The notes under the pieces are model-generated. The model saw nothing but the letters and a program-made list of their open reading frames with translations. It had not been told where the DNA came from and made no database searches. The position numbers and the translations under genes were made by a program. From positions 807,152 to 871,151 of the forward strand of contig CM037875.1 in the NCBI GenBank assembly GCA_021292105.1: a stretch of 64,000 nt of DNA, given 5' to 3'. This document shows positions 1 through 14,900 of the stretch, piece after piece. The stretch's first letter is position 1, and each line of letters begins with the position of its first letter. Source of the stretch: Anadara kagoshimensis (lineage: Eukaryota; Mollusca; Bivalvia; Arcoida; Arcidae).

Positions 1-396
1 ATTCATACTTGGTTAAATTTCAAAATGGTATCCAGTGATGCGGTTTAAGCACTATTGAAAGGTGCTGACCATTCCACTTATTTTGCAACCAATGGTCCCT
101 AAACATGCATATCTAAAGTTTTTAAAACATCTGTCTTATTCAATTTGGAAACAATAAAATATCTTGTCTAAATAAAAAACACACACCCCATTTCATGTCC
201 AAATCGCAATCCCAAAACAAAGTACCGGTAAGAATTTTGAAACTCGGTTAAACAGATGAACTTCCACTAGGGAAATTGTTAAATACCTTCTTATTTCTAT
301 CTTCCATTTTATTTAAATTTTCTTGGTATTTTTTGCAAGTTTGAATATTATGATTATATGTAATTCAGAAAAATATTTATTCTTATATTGTTTTAG
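1..396. other. Intron sequence before first visible exon
   Basis: AT-rich sequence with no open exon and no repeat I can name. It must be intron because exon 1 enters in phase 1 after a TTGTTTTAG acceptor. Confidence 0.5.
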
Positions 397-1035
397 GTTC
401 TGGGCCGCTAGTTGAATTAACAAATTCAACCACATTAACACAGAATGATGTTGTCATGGTAACAACCAATGGATCTACATCAGGGTTACTTACATGTTTG
501 ATTGTGGATTCAGGATCAGGTAAATCCTTTATTTACAAATGTGACAGACTGTATTTCTTAAATCCCTGTAAACCTAATATTTTATTGTTCCATTCTTATA
601 AGTTTGTCAGGGATACTACACCATATTCAAAATTCATTATTTTTTCATAATATAATTATGCTGACAATAAATGAAATTTTAATTCATAAGAAAAAGGGAG
701 ATAAGCACAATAATATTATTCTTAAAACTCGGTTGATACTAAAAAAAATGCACCAAAATTTGCCCAATGACGGCATGTTTTGGGACCTTTTATTTTGTGG
801 CCAATGGTACAAAGGTTCTGTCTAGAATGAACACCAATCACTTACTCTCAGAACATGTAAAATAATGACGTTTGTTTTTCAGCTACATCCCCAGATACAT
901 ACACAGTTGGTATTTTAGTGGTTGCTTCACCTTTAGCAGACATTACAATGACTGTTGACAAGTTAACCGTCAATGAAGGGACAGTATATGTACCAATGCC
1001 TAATTGGACAGAAATATTTATAATTAATTTACCAG
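397..1035 (+). CDS. Exons 1-2: beta-rich extracellular segment (partial)
   Basis: Exon 1 (397-519) and exon 2 (883-1035) are both phase 1-1. They encode alternating hydrophobic and polar strands with Thr/Asn-rich turns (for example LTQNDVVMVTTNGSTSG) and two potential N-glycosylation sites (NST, NGS). I do not recognise a family. The 883-1035 segment, with strands such as TVGILVVASP and LTVNEGTVYVP, looks like an immunoglobulin-like or cadherin-like beta sandwich. The acceptor at 391-396 and the donor at 520 are close to consensus. Confidence 0.75.
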
Positions 1036-4000
1036 GTATTTTACACACCTTTTCATTTGTTTGTTTGGTTCATTCATTCATTCATTCATTCATTGCTCAT
1101 TCATTGATCCATCGATCGATTCATTCATTCATTCATTCATTCATTCATTGCTTATTCATTGATCCATCGATCGATTCATTCATTCATTCATTCATTCATT
1201 CATTGCTTATTCATTGATCCATCGATCGATTCATTCATTCATTCATTCATTCATTCATTGCTTATTCATTGATCCATCGATCGATTCATTCATTCATTCA
1301 TTCATTCATTCATTTCCTTGATTGATTGATTTCTGTTTTATTTATAGTTCTAAAGTCTAGGATAATCTTAAACATGATTGTGAAACAAAATTATAATTTG
1401 GTTAAATTCATGTAAACTTGAACTGCAAAATCTCATGGATCACCTTGTGTGATATAATCATATTTAGTTTGGTGCATCGTGGTGAAAATACCAAAAAAAA
1501 AACATTAAAATACTTAACAGAACAACGGAATTCTAAAACATGTTATCTTGACTTTTGATTTATGATGTAACAGGAAGTAGAAAATTGCAAGATCTGTCCA
1601 GGAATCAAGTCTGGGACCTTCCATGCTATAGCCAATGCTTTACAAACTGAGCTTCTCAGACATGTACAGCTACAATGATATCATCTTTATAATATATAAT
1701 TTTGTAATTATAGATGAAAATCCAGTAGATTCCAGCATGCAGCTTATATCATCTGATACCGCCATTTTGAACACCTACAGACAGATGATCCAGGCCTACA
1801 GTGGGGATTTTACCGCTCAGGTTCAGTTTGACCCAGTACCCCGAGATGTAAATCAGAATGTAGCAGCCGCTTTACAGATCTGGTCACCGGGATCAGGATC
1901 GTGGATTACCCAGAGATCCTTGTATACAGCTCCTGGTTTAACAACTAATATCAGATCGGAGTATCGCCATCAGTTACGTTTGTCCACGGCGTACAACGGA
2001 GAATTTAGTATTGTATTTACCATGCAGGATAACCAGATACTTAGATTGGTTATTGAGGTAAGTACTGCATTAATACATAATATACTTGCTGACTTGTTTG
2101 CTTGCTCAACTTAATTATTCACTCATGTCAATAACCAAATAAAATCAAACAGTATGAGCTGTATAGCAAAGTCTGAAAACTGTAACGGGTAAAAATTAAC
2201 CAAAAATAAAAAAAAGTTAGAAGACTAAGTCTTACGTCTTACACAGATGACTTTCATCTCTCTTTCCAAATGATGAAAAGGAGAATGAAATATTGATCGA
2301 TAGACTGATTGATATATCGATCGATTGAGATTTAAAACACCATTAAGCTACAAAAAGAGGAATGAGCTTGATAGACATGGAAGACCTTGGTTCAAGGTCA
2401 TACAACTTTTGACCATAGTTTATTTACTAGTATTAACAAATTGTTTTATATTTGTATCTGTAACATTTTACCTTTTTACTCAATGCCTAGGTTGTTGCGG
2501 TAAATGATGCCCCAACATTCAGAAGTTTTGGCCGTCGAGGTGTCAGTGAACCAATAGAATCTCTCCTACTATACCCATATTCTGGTGCATTATCCCCAGT
2601 GATCGTTGGTGATCTTGCCAGCACTATCTACACTGATGAAGAAGGCGATACACTAGGATTAGCCTTTATTGGATTTACATCTACACATATAGGTTAGTTA
2701 TGCCACTTCTGTGCAGGCCTCAGATAATGCACTCAGTCACTCACCCTGAAAAAGTTGAAACAGCCCAATGATAAATGGAATATTATTCTAACTCGGCCCA
2801 GTGCTAAGCAGATTATTTGTCATGTATCAACATAGATTCTTAATAAATTGTCAAAATGATTTGCTAAAATTAAAAATTATATCAAACATGTAAAATAAAA
2901 TAACATCTTTTTCTAGTGCCAAGTTACGACTTTTTGTGCCAAGTACACAACACCTGATTACTGGACACAGTGCTAACCAGTTTCAAAACATTAGCCCTGC
3001 CCATGTGAAGCATGACATTTTCCTGTCATTTTATTTTCTCAAGGTAATAGTCAACACAAATGTGACATATTATTTTAACCATTTGTCAGGTACTTGGTAG
3101 TATTTATTCAAATGGTAATGAACTTACTTATAAATCTGAAAAAAGGATCTGGAAAACCCATACAAAATGTAACATTATTTTAATTGTTTTACAGGTACTT
3201 GGCAGTATTTATTAAATGGTAACTGGGAGACTTTTACAGATCTGGGTACTGTACAACCCACACAAAATGTAACATTATTTTAATTGTTTTACAGGTACTT
3301 GGCAGTATTTATTAAATGGTAACTGGGAGACTTTTACAGATCTGGGTAATGTACAACCTACACAAAATGTAACATTATTTTAATTGTTTTACAGGTACTT
3401 GGCAGTATTTATTAAATGGTAACTGGGAGACTTTTACAGATCTGGGTACTGTACAACCCATACAAAATGTAACATTATTTTAATTGTTTTACAGGTACTT
3501 GGCAGTATTTATTAAATGGTAACTGGGAGACTTTTACAGATCTGGGTACTGTACAACCCATACAAAATGTAACATTATTTTAATTGTTTTACAGGTACTT
3601 GGCAGTATTTATTAAATGGTAACTGGGAGACTTTTACAGATCTGGGTACTGTACAACCTACACAAAATGTAACATTATTTTAATTGTTTTACAGGTACTT
3701 GGCAGTATTTATTAAATGGTAACTGGGAGACTTTTACAGATCTGGGTACTGTACAACCCACACAAAATGTAACATTATTTTAATTGTTTTACAGGTACTT
3801 GGCAGTATATTAAATGGTAACTGGGAGACTTTTACAGATCTGGGTACTATACAACCTACACAAAATGTAACATTATTTTAATTGTTTTACAGGTACTTGG
3901 CAGTATTTATTAAATGGTAACTGGGAGACTTTTACAGATCTGGGTACTGTACAACCCATACAAAATGTAACATTATTTTAATTGTTTTACAGGTACTTGG

Positions 4001-7000
4001 CAGTATTTATTAAATGGTAACTGGGAGACTTTTACAGATCTGGGTACTGTACAACCTACACAAAATGTAACATTATTTTAATTGTTTTACAGGTACTTGG
4101 CAGTATTTATTAAATGGTAACTGGGAGACTTTTACAGATCTGGGTACTATACAACCCACACAAAATGTAACATTATTTTAATTGTTTTACAGGTACTTGG
4201 CAGTATTTATTAAATGGTAACTGGGAGACTTTAACAGATCTGGGTACTATACAACCTACACAAAATGTAACATTATTTTAATTGTTTTACAGGTACTTGG
4301 CAGTATTTATTAAATGGTAACTGGGAGACTTTTACAGATCTGGGTACTGTACAACCCACACAATATGTAACATTATTTTAATTGTTTTACAGGTACTTGG
4401 CAGTATTTATTAAATGGTAATTGGGAGACTTTTACAGATCTGGGTACTATACAACCCACACAAAATGTAACATTATTTTAATTGTTTTACAGGTACTTGG
4501 CAGTATTTATTAAATGGTAACTGGGAGACTTTTACAGATCTGGGTACTGTACAACCTACACAAAATGTAACATTATTTTAATTGTTTTACAGGTACTTGG
4601 CAGTATTTATTAAATGGTAACTGGGAGACTTTTACAGATCTGGGTACTGTACAACCTACACAAAATGTAACATTATTTTAATTGTTTTGCAGGTACTTGG
4701 CAGTATTTATTAAATGGTAACTGGGAGACTTTTACAGATCTGGGTACTGTACAACCCACACAAAATGTAACATTATTTTAATTGTTTTACAGGTACTTGG
4801 CAGTATTTATTAAATGGTAACTGGGAGACTTTTACAGATCTGGGTAATGTACAACCTACACAAAATGTAACATTATTTTAATTGTTTTACAGGTACTTGG
4901 CAGTATTTATTAAATGGTAACTGGGAGACTTTTACAGATCTGGGTACTGTACAACCTACACAAAATGTAACATTATTTTAATTGTTTTGCAGGTACTTGG
5001 CAATATTTATTAAATGGTAACTGGGAGACTTTTACAGATCTGGGTACTGTACAACCCACACAAAATGTAACATTATTTTAATTGTTTTACAGGTACTTGG
5101 CAGTATTTATTAAATGGTAACTGGGAGACTTTTACAGATCTGGGTACTGTACAACCTACACAAAATGTAACATTATTTTAATTGTTTTACAGGTACTTGG
5201 CAGTATTTATTAAATGGTAACTGGGAGACTTTTACAGATCTGGGTACTGTACAACCCACACAAAATGTAACATTATTTTAATTGTTTTACAGGTACTTGG
5301 CAGTATTTATTAAATGGTAACTGGGAGACTTTTACAGATCTGGGTACTGTACAACCTACACAAAATGTAACATTATTTTAATTGTTTTACAGGTACTTGG
5401 CAGTATTTATTAAATGGTAACTGGGAGACTTTTACAGATCTGGGTACTGTACAACCGACACAAAATGTAACATTATTTTAATTGTTTTACAGGTACTTGG
5501 CAGTATTTATTAAATGGTAACTGGGAGACTTTTACAGATCTGGGTACTGTACAACCTACACAAAATGTAACATTATTTTAATTGTTTTACAGGTACTTGG
5601 CAGTATTTATTAAATGGTAACTGGGAGACTTTTACAGATCTGGGTAATGTACAACCCACACAATATGTAACATTATTTTAATTGTTTTGCAGGTACTTGG
5701 CAGTATTTATTAAATGGTAACTGGGAGACTTTTACAGATCTGGGTAATGTACAACCCACACAATATGTAACATTATTTTAATTGTTTTGCAGGTACTTGG
5801 CAGTATTTATTAAATGGTAACTGGGAGACTTTTACAGATCTGGGTAATGTACAACCTACACAAAATGTAACATTATTTTAATTGTTTTACAGGTACTTGG
5901 CAGTATTTATTAAATGGTAACTGGGAGACTTTTACAGATCTGGGTAATGTACAACCTACACAAAATGTAACATTATTTTAATTGTTTTACAGGTACTTGG
6001 CAGTATTTATTAAATGGTAACTGGGAGACTTTTACAGATCTGGGTACTATACAACCCACACAATATGTAACATTATTTTAATTGTTTTGCAGGTACTTGG
6101 CAGTATTTATTAAATGGTAACTGGGAGACTTTTACAGATCTGGGTAATGTACAACCTACACAAAATGTAACATTATTTTAATTGTTTTACAGGTACTTGG
6201 CAGTATTTATTAAATGGTAACTGGGAGACTTTTACAGATCTGGGTAATGTACAACCTACACAAAATGTAACATTATTTTAATTTTTTACAGGTACTTGGC
6301 AGTATTTATTAAATGGTAACTGGGAGACTTTTACAGATCTGGGTAATGTACAACCCACACAAAATGTAACATTATTTTAATTGTTTTACAGGTACTTGGC
6401 AGTATTTATTAAATGGTAACTGGGAGACTTTTACAGATCTGGGTACTGTACAACCTACACAAAATGTAACATTATTTTAATTGTTTTACAGGTACTTGGC
6501 AGTATTTATTAAATGGTAACTGGGAGACTTTTACAGATCTGGGTAATGTACAACCTACACAAAATGTAACATTATTTTAATTGTTTTACAGGTACTTGGC
6601 AGTATTTATTAAATGGTAACTGGGAGACTTTTACAGATCTGGGTAATGTACAACCCACACAAAATGTAACATTTTTTAATTGTTTTACAGGTACTTGGCA
6701 GTATTTATTAAATGGTAACTGGGAGACTTTTACAGATCTGGGTACTATACAACCTACACAAAATGTTACTGTAACTTTATTATCAGCTACAGACAAAATC
6801 AGATTCCTACCTAATAATGTGTAAGTAATTCTTTTGTTTTTATACGCCCGTCATGTGAGGGGACGTATTATGTTACGGTGCTGTCCGTCCGGGCGGGCGG
6901 GCGTCCGGGCAGGCGTCTGTTAACAATTTGCATTCCGTTCAATAGAGACCACAAACATTTATGGATTCAAATGAAATTTGGTATACAGCTTTACCATGGT

Positions 7001-8912
7001 AATACCTTGTGCAAGTTTGAATTACAACTTTTTCGGATTATTTTTGGAGGAGTTATGCCCCTTTTTTAACTTAGATATTTTTGTATGTATGACCATGTGG
7101 TTTCCGGTCATTAGAGCCTACAACTATATATGGATTCAAATGAAATTTGGTATACACATTAACGATGTTAATATCTGGTGCAAGTTCGAATTACAACTTT
7201 TTCGGATTATTTCTGGAGGAGTTATGCCCCTTTTTTAACTTAGAAATTTTTGTATGTATGACCATGTGGTTTGTATTCCATTCAATAGACAATACAAACA
7301 TGGATTTAAATGAAATTTGTTATACATTTGGTATACACATTTACGATGTTAATATCTGGTGCAAGTTCGAATTACAACTTTTTCAGATTATTTTTGGAGG
7401 AGTTATGCCCCTTTTTTAACTTAGAAATTTTTGTATGTATGACCATGTGGTTTGTATTCCATTCAGTAGACAATACAAACATGGATTTAAATGAAATTTG
7501 TTATACAGTTACACCTTAATCATGGTAATATCTCGTGCAAATTTAAATTACAACTTTTTTGGGTTACGAGTTATGGCCTGAACACGGAGTTGGTAATATA
7601 TTTTTACATACATATATCCTAGTTGTACTTATACTTCTCAGTAAATAGTACTACTCGATCAATATAACACGGGCGTATAATGCTCCGCTCAGCGGTGCTC
7701 TTGTTATATAATGTATTGATTGAGGTAACATTGGCAAACTCAAATTATGTTTGTATGCAAGATACGTTTTAAAGTTAAAAATATGAATCGATGTTGGTTC
7801 TCATGTCCTTTGAAACATTCAATTTGTTTCAGAATTTTGAACCACTGTACCTCAGTTGGTAGAGTGCTCACTCTGTAAGTTGGAGGTCTATCCAAGACTT
7901 GAAAGTGGGTAATGTTCCTAAATCACTGCTATTTATAAAGGAAATCACTTGGAGCATCATTGATTTCCATTGTTGTGGTCTTTAATTGTGGTCTTTACAT
8001 TTATATTTTAGTAACATTTTATGGTCACAGTTGGAAGCTCAGCGGTATACACAGTTGTTTGCTTTGGCTTCAGACGGGACCAGTATTGATACAGTACCTG
8101 CTGATAAATCATACCAAATATATTTACAGAGATGTAGTACTGGGGTAAGCGTTATCTATATTCTCATCTCTTGATTAAGGCTCAGTCTCCAATCTAGAAT
8201 TTTTCAGAAGGAACCATTTTTAAAAACTTTCCTCTAAAACACCATAACATTAATATTTTTGTATTCATGTAATGTTAAAATAAATAGGGCCTATTATGAC
8301 AAGGGGTCATTTGGCAAAATAAAGGCTTAATAGCCTCTTCTATATTGAATACTTTTATGCTTTTCAGGATCATATTTGGAATGCTTTTTCAATAAATTTT
8401 CAGACAGATTTTGAAAAAAATGAAGCCATCTAAATTCAGTTTTCACGTCTTTGGCCAAATGGTATAAACATCACATACATTTCATGACCAATCCCACTTA
8501 AGGACAGATTAGTGTTAGATTGTTTGTCAATTTACTTGCTGAAGGTTGAATCTTTTCACTGTCATCCCATAACATAGATGTTTACTTATTGTTTCTTGCA
8601 TCAGAACAAATTTCTTTTAACAATTTGAAGTTGTCTTCTTGTAAAAATACTCAAGATGTCAAGAATGGATCCAATATCATTCTCAAAGTTATACAAGGAC
8701 TCACATTATTATTTTTATTTTATCAATATTCAATTAGATCTGTGGAATGGGTGGAAGTAGCTCTTTTTCAAAAGAGGTAGTAAAGTTATACATGAGCCGT
8801 TCTGGATGTGATGGAAAACCTGGATCTAAACTGGAAAATGACAGATGTGGAGAGTGTGGGGGCAGTGATACATGTGTGGATTGTTCTGGGATCGTTAATG
8901 GAGGTGAGATAT

Positions 8913-8964
<52 letters not shown>

Positions 8965-11900
8965 GAAAATGACAGATGTGGAGAGTGTGGGGGCAGTGAT
9001 ACATGTGTGGATTGTTCTGGGATTGTTAACGGAGGTTAGATATATTCTCTCTGTCTCTGTTTGTTTGTATGTCTGTGTGGTGTGTATATGTGTGTGACAG
9101 AGATCAAGTCTTTACATTCATAATTAAAAATTGTTGTATTATTTTTATCACACAGGAGCTGTAAGAGACCAATGTAACGAGTGCACAGGAGGCACCACAG
9201 GTGTAACGTTTAATCATAATTTAGATTGTGGTCACTCGTGTGAGGCAGAACATTACATACATGCAGATCTACAAATGTGTTTACCGTAAGTTTTACATAA
9301 TATACAATATATGGTCATCATATTTTTGTTTCAACACGAAAAAGTTCCCATGAAAATCCTAGTGAATTTTACAATAAAATGATGCCACTTGAAAAAATGT
9401 GAAATGTGGCTACAATCTCTTGAAAATAGGGTGGGTTTTAGTAATAATGAATATGGTTAAGGGTATTTGATACCACAAGAAGAGATATGTAAATTCCATA
9501 ATAAATGTTGTATGATCCAAACTACTTATGCTTAAATACATAGGTGGGAGATTTATTGAAGGGCATTATATTGGTATGTCACCAGCCAGTTGTGATTAAA
9601 TAAATTGTTAAGAGAAAAGTTGTCACAATAAAGGGATCCCAGATTAACTGATTAATACAGTTAAACATGTTTATAATGAAGCCCCAGGAAATCTATTTTT
9701 AACTTTGTTACAAAGGGACTTTGTTAAATTGTTGTATATTGACTTATTTAGAGAAATGTTGGGTCCCAATATTTGACTTCTTACTATTCATGTTTCCGGT
9801 TTCAGCCTGTTTGTTATATTCATGCTTTACTGTATTTTAATTGTTTTAGAAATGATACTAATGTACAGAAATTATTAGATGAGTTGACCGGATGTGACAA
9901 TGTTCTACACAGTAGTGCTGTAATTAACAAGTGAGTAATTAATGATTTATATCACATAATTATATAAAGGTCAAGGTCACCTGATAATAACAGAAATTAT
10001 TAGATGAGTTGACCGGATGTGACAATGTTCTACACAGTAGTGCTGTAATTAACAAGTGAGTAATTAATGATTTATATCACATAATTATATAAAGGTCAAG
10101 GTCACCTGATAATAACAGAAATTATTAGATGAGTTGACCGGATGTGACAATGTTCTACACAGTGGTGCTGTAATTAACAAGTGAGTAATTAATGATTTAT
10201 ATCACATAATTATATAAAGGTCAAGGTCACCTGATAATAACAGAAATTATTAGATGAGTTGACCGGATGTGACAATGTTCTACACAGTGGTGCTGTAATT
10301 AACAAGTGAGTAATTAATGATTTATATCACATAATTATATAAAGGTCAAGGTCACCTGATAATAACAGAAATTATTAGATGAGTTGACCGGATGTGACAA
10401 TGTTCTACACAGTGGTGCTGTAATTAACAAGTGAGTAATTAATGATTTATATCACATAATTATATAAAGGTCAAGGTCACCTGATAATAACAGAAATTAT
10501 TAGATGAGTTGACTGGCTGTGACAATGTTCTACACAGTGGTGCTGTAATTAACAAGTGAGTAATTAATGATTTATATCACATAATTATATAAAGGTCAAG
10601 GTCACCTGATAATAACAGAAATTATTAGATGAGTTGACCGGATGTGACAATGTTCTACACAGTGGTGCTGTAATTAACAAGTGAGTAATTAATGATTTAT
10701 ATCACATAATTATATAAAGGTCAAGGTCACCTGATAATAACAGAAATTATTAGATGAGTTGACCGGATGTGACAATGTTCTACACAGTGGTGCTGTAATT
10801 AACAAGTGAGTAATTAATGATTTATATCACATAATTATATAAAGGTCAAGGTCACCTGATAATAACAGAAATTATTAGATGAGTTGACCGGATGTGACAA
10901 TGTTCTACACAGTGGTGCTGTAATTAACAAGTGAGTAATTAATGATTTATATCACATAATTATATAAAGGTCAAGGTCACCTGATAATAACAGAAATTAT
11001 TAGATGAGTTGACCGGATGTGACAATGTTCTACACAGTGGTGCTGTAATTAACAAGTGAGTAATTAATGATTTATATCACATAATTATATAAAGGTCAAG
11101 GTCACCTGATAATAACAGAAATTATTAGATGAGTTGACCGGATGTGACAATGTTCTACACAGTGGTGCTGTAATTAACAAGTGAGTAATTAATGATTTAT
11201 ATCACATAATTATATAAAGGTCAAGGTCACCTGATAATAACAGAAATTATTAGATGAGTTGACCGGATGTGACAATGTTCTACACAGTGGTGCTGTAATT
11301 AACAAGTGAGTAATTAATGATTTATATCACATAATTATATAAAGGTCAAGGTCACCTGATAATAACAGAAATTATTAGATGAGTTGACTGGCTGTGACAA
11401 TGTTCTACACAGTGGTGCTGTAATTAACAAGTGAGTAATTAATGATTTATATCACATAATTATATAAAGGTCAAGGTCACCTGATAATAACAGAAATTAT
11501 TAGATGAGTTGACCGGATGTGACAATGTTCTACACAGTGGTGCTGTAATTAACAAGTGAGTAATTAATGATTTATATCACATAATTATATAAAGGTCAAG
11601 GTCACCTGATAATAACAGAAATTATTAGATGAGTTGACCGGATGTGACAATGTTCTACACAGTGGTGCTGTAATTAACAAGTGAGTAATTAATGATTTAT
11701 ATCACATAATTATATAAAGGTCAAGGTCACCTGATAATAACAGAAATTATTAGATGAGTTGACCGGATGTGACAATGTTCTACACAGTGGTGCTGTAATT
11801 AACAAGTGAGTAATTAATGATTTATATCACATAATTATATAAATGTCAAGGTCACCTGAAAAATATAATAAATTATTAGATGAGTTGACCGGATGTGACA

Positions 11901-14900
11901 ATGTTCAACACAGTGGTGCTATAATTAACAAGTGAGTAATTAATGATTTATATCACATAATTATATAGAAGTTAAGGTCACTTGAAAAAAAATACTAGAG
12001 GAGTTGCTGATGATTAAGTCATTTAAAAGACCACATTTTTACTTTGCTAGGTTATTGATAAATGACAAAAGGTTGTGATTATACTAATGTAATAATTTAG
12101 ACAAAAACATGTGAGTTTAAGGTTATTCAGCACTAAAACATAAATAATTTGAATGTTTTAGATATATAACTAATAGATTAATACAGATATTGTAACAACT
12201 ATAGTTTTGTTTATTATCAATAGAAAGTAATGAAGCTGCAGTGACATAAGTCAAAGATAAATGTGTTCAGGTCACACATCATCTATACATATATTTAAAT
12301 ATTTTTATTGATTTGGTTTCTAAGTAATTGCTCATTTGTTTTTTAGTTGTGGACATTGTGTTTTGGGAACAACCAACAGAACATTGACTTATGGACATGA
12401 TGAGTGTGGCATCTGTAATGGAAATGATACTTCCTGTACAGATTGTAATGGTGTTGTCAATGGCAATCGTGTAGTTGATGCTTGTGGATCCTGTCTAGTA
12501 CCTTCTGATTCAACTTTTAATATAGGTATGAAAAAATAATGGTGTATTTAACTTTGCCGTGGGCAAACATTGCCAAGTGGCAACTGGCTTTAAAAGTCCA
12601 GGGTTGTGGGTTCGAACTGCACTCGGACTTTGAAATTTTCAGAGATGATTTTCATCTGCCCATACTAGAGCTGTAAAAAGCTTATTACTCAAGTAGTCTA
12701 TGGGATAAGACTCAACATTGAGGTCCTATGTCTCAGTGCATGCTGAAGACACCTCTGTAGAGTTAGAAGAGTAGGCCACCTGTAACCGCTACAGAGGACA
12801 TTTGCCACTAAAAAAAAGATTGATACAGATTGAGCAAAATAAGAAGATTAGAGAAATGATGTTATGTTAGATATATGTCGCTTCTTCATGCTAGAGTGTT
12901 AGGCAATGACTTAGTCATGGAGTGCGAGATCAGATCTCAAGGGAAACAAGATCTAGTTTTTGACCTCAGTTCTCCAGTTTTGTTGTACAAAGAGATACAT
13001 TATGAACTTTTAACATTGTTTATTTTTTATCCATAATTTTTTATATAATGAATAGATTTGTCTTTTCAATACAGGTTGTGTGAAAATTGTTTCAATAACA
13101 CCATCTATGATTGGGGCAAGTGGTAGTAGATCGTTTGAAATAAGGGGAGCTAACTTGACCAATTACGAGAGTGTCCGCTGTCAATTTGTAAAGATGATCA
13201 CCAATCAGTTACATTTTGTGTATACAGTCAAACCTGTCTTAAATGCCACCTGTATATACAGGTCACCTGCTTTAAAAGGCCCATTAAATTTGATCCCAAT
13301 TCCTCTCTATTCATGTATTTGAATCTGTAAAAGATCACCTACCCATAAAGTTCACTTATACCGATTCCCTTTGGTGGCCTTTTAAACAGCTTTGACTGAA
13401 TCAGCAAGCAAAGTCATGAAAGAAGTGATTGCAAGTCATGGAATTATGGCATGGGAAGTCATCAAGGTAATAGGAAGTTGGGTTTTCATTAATTTTAGTC
13501 AAACATTGATTCAAAGCACTTTGTTCAGTCAAAGTCTGGGGTGATAAAGGGGTTTGGTGATAAATCGAAATAAGCTTATAAAATTCTGTGGAGATAAACA
13601 AAGTAGCAAAAGAAAAACAAAAAAAAAAAAAACAATGATTTGAGAGTACCTTGATGAATTACAGATAAAGTCCACTGTTTCATTTTATAAACCAATGCAA
13701 CATAGTATTGCCAAAATTCTAAAGCAATACTATCAGAATACTTGGTATATTAGTCCTTTCCAAGTGAAAGTGAAAGGGGATATATGCAATTATAGGTTTT
13801 CCCTACACCTGTCTGTCTGTCCATCCTAAAAAGTTTTCTGGACTTTTTCCTTAATTTATTTATATTTAGTATGTACTTTTATATAGGTGACCTACAAGTC
13901 AAGCTCGACTTAGACTCAATATTTAATACTTTTGACAGAGTTATGGGCCCTTTAAAATTTTCACTTTTGTAACAGTTTTTCCGGGTCTCATGATTCTGTA
14001 TAAGCAGGATTTCTTGTTTATTTATTGTCATATATTTATTTATTTCTAACTGTCATTATTTGTTTATTTATATACAGGTGATTCAACTTACAACAACAAA
14101 TTTCACCAACCAGAACAACAAGATCATTGTAACCACACCTGCTTTATCCTCCACTGTCGTCGGGACGTATTCTGTGCGCTGTACATTTGATCAGATTCTT
14201 ACTCTAACCATGAGTAACCAGGATGTTACTATTTTTAACTACCCAGTCGTTAATGAGGTCGTCCCGTCTGAAATGACTCTGAAACAGGAACAAACAGTAA
14301 GTATTTCTATGTCAGTAATCAGTTAATTATCTCCTACACCTCTGTCTGTTTTAGTGGGCCTCTGTGGTTAAGTGTGCACTTATTGATCACAGCACCTCTC
14401 ACTGCCTAGGTTTGAACTAGTTTGAGGGGGGTATATAAAAATCACCATGTCTGTATGTCTGTCTGTCTGTCCGTCCGCGTCCATGTAAAATCGTGCCATA
14501 TCTCGTACTTGCTTTGGACAACTGTCATAAAACTTCACATGAATAATCTTCAAGAATCAAAGGTGTGTCATGACCTTGAACTAAGGTCATGGTCGCAGGA
14601 AAACATTAAATGTTATAATTGGTACATAATAGTACTTCACTTTCCTCCACTCCAAGAAGAGTTTGCCTAGATATTAATGAAATAAGATTTATTGGGGCAT
14701 AAAACAAAATTACTCAACTTGCCTTCATTCAGATGCTGATGGCCAAAGTTCAAGGTCATATGTAAAGGTACATTATAACAATTTATTAAAATAATAAATA
14801 ATCTACTTGCCACTGGCCTGAGATTGAATAAAATTTGGTTCATCACTGCACTGTTTCTTTTTGGTCAGGACAAGTGACTGAATGCTGTATTTGAGGTCTG

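Noticed and set aside
6572..6796. 74-codon minus-strand ORF
   Set aside because: It is the antisense reading of the 100-bp array and exon 5.
6878..7519. Four overlapping plus-strand ORFs of 60-90 codons
   Set aside because: They are copies of one tandem unit in a TIR element, read in its repeat frame, with no domain or splice support.
3088..11990. Possible CRISPR arrays (regular repeats of 100 and 125 bp)
   Set aside because: The units are contiguous tandem repeats without unique spacers, lie in introns of an animal gene, and there are no cas genes.
13188..13207. Extending exon 11 through 13207 or further
   Set aside because: The extended frame runs into a MITE and no good donor follows; GTAAAG at 13188 gives a clean phase 0 junction with exon 12 and a continuous IPT-like domain.
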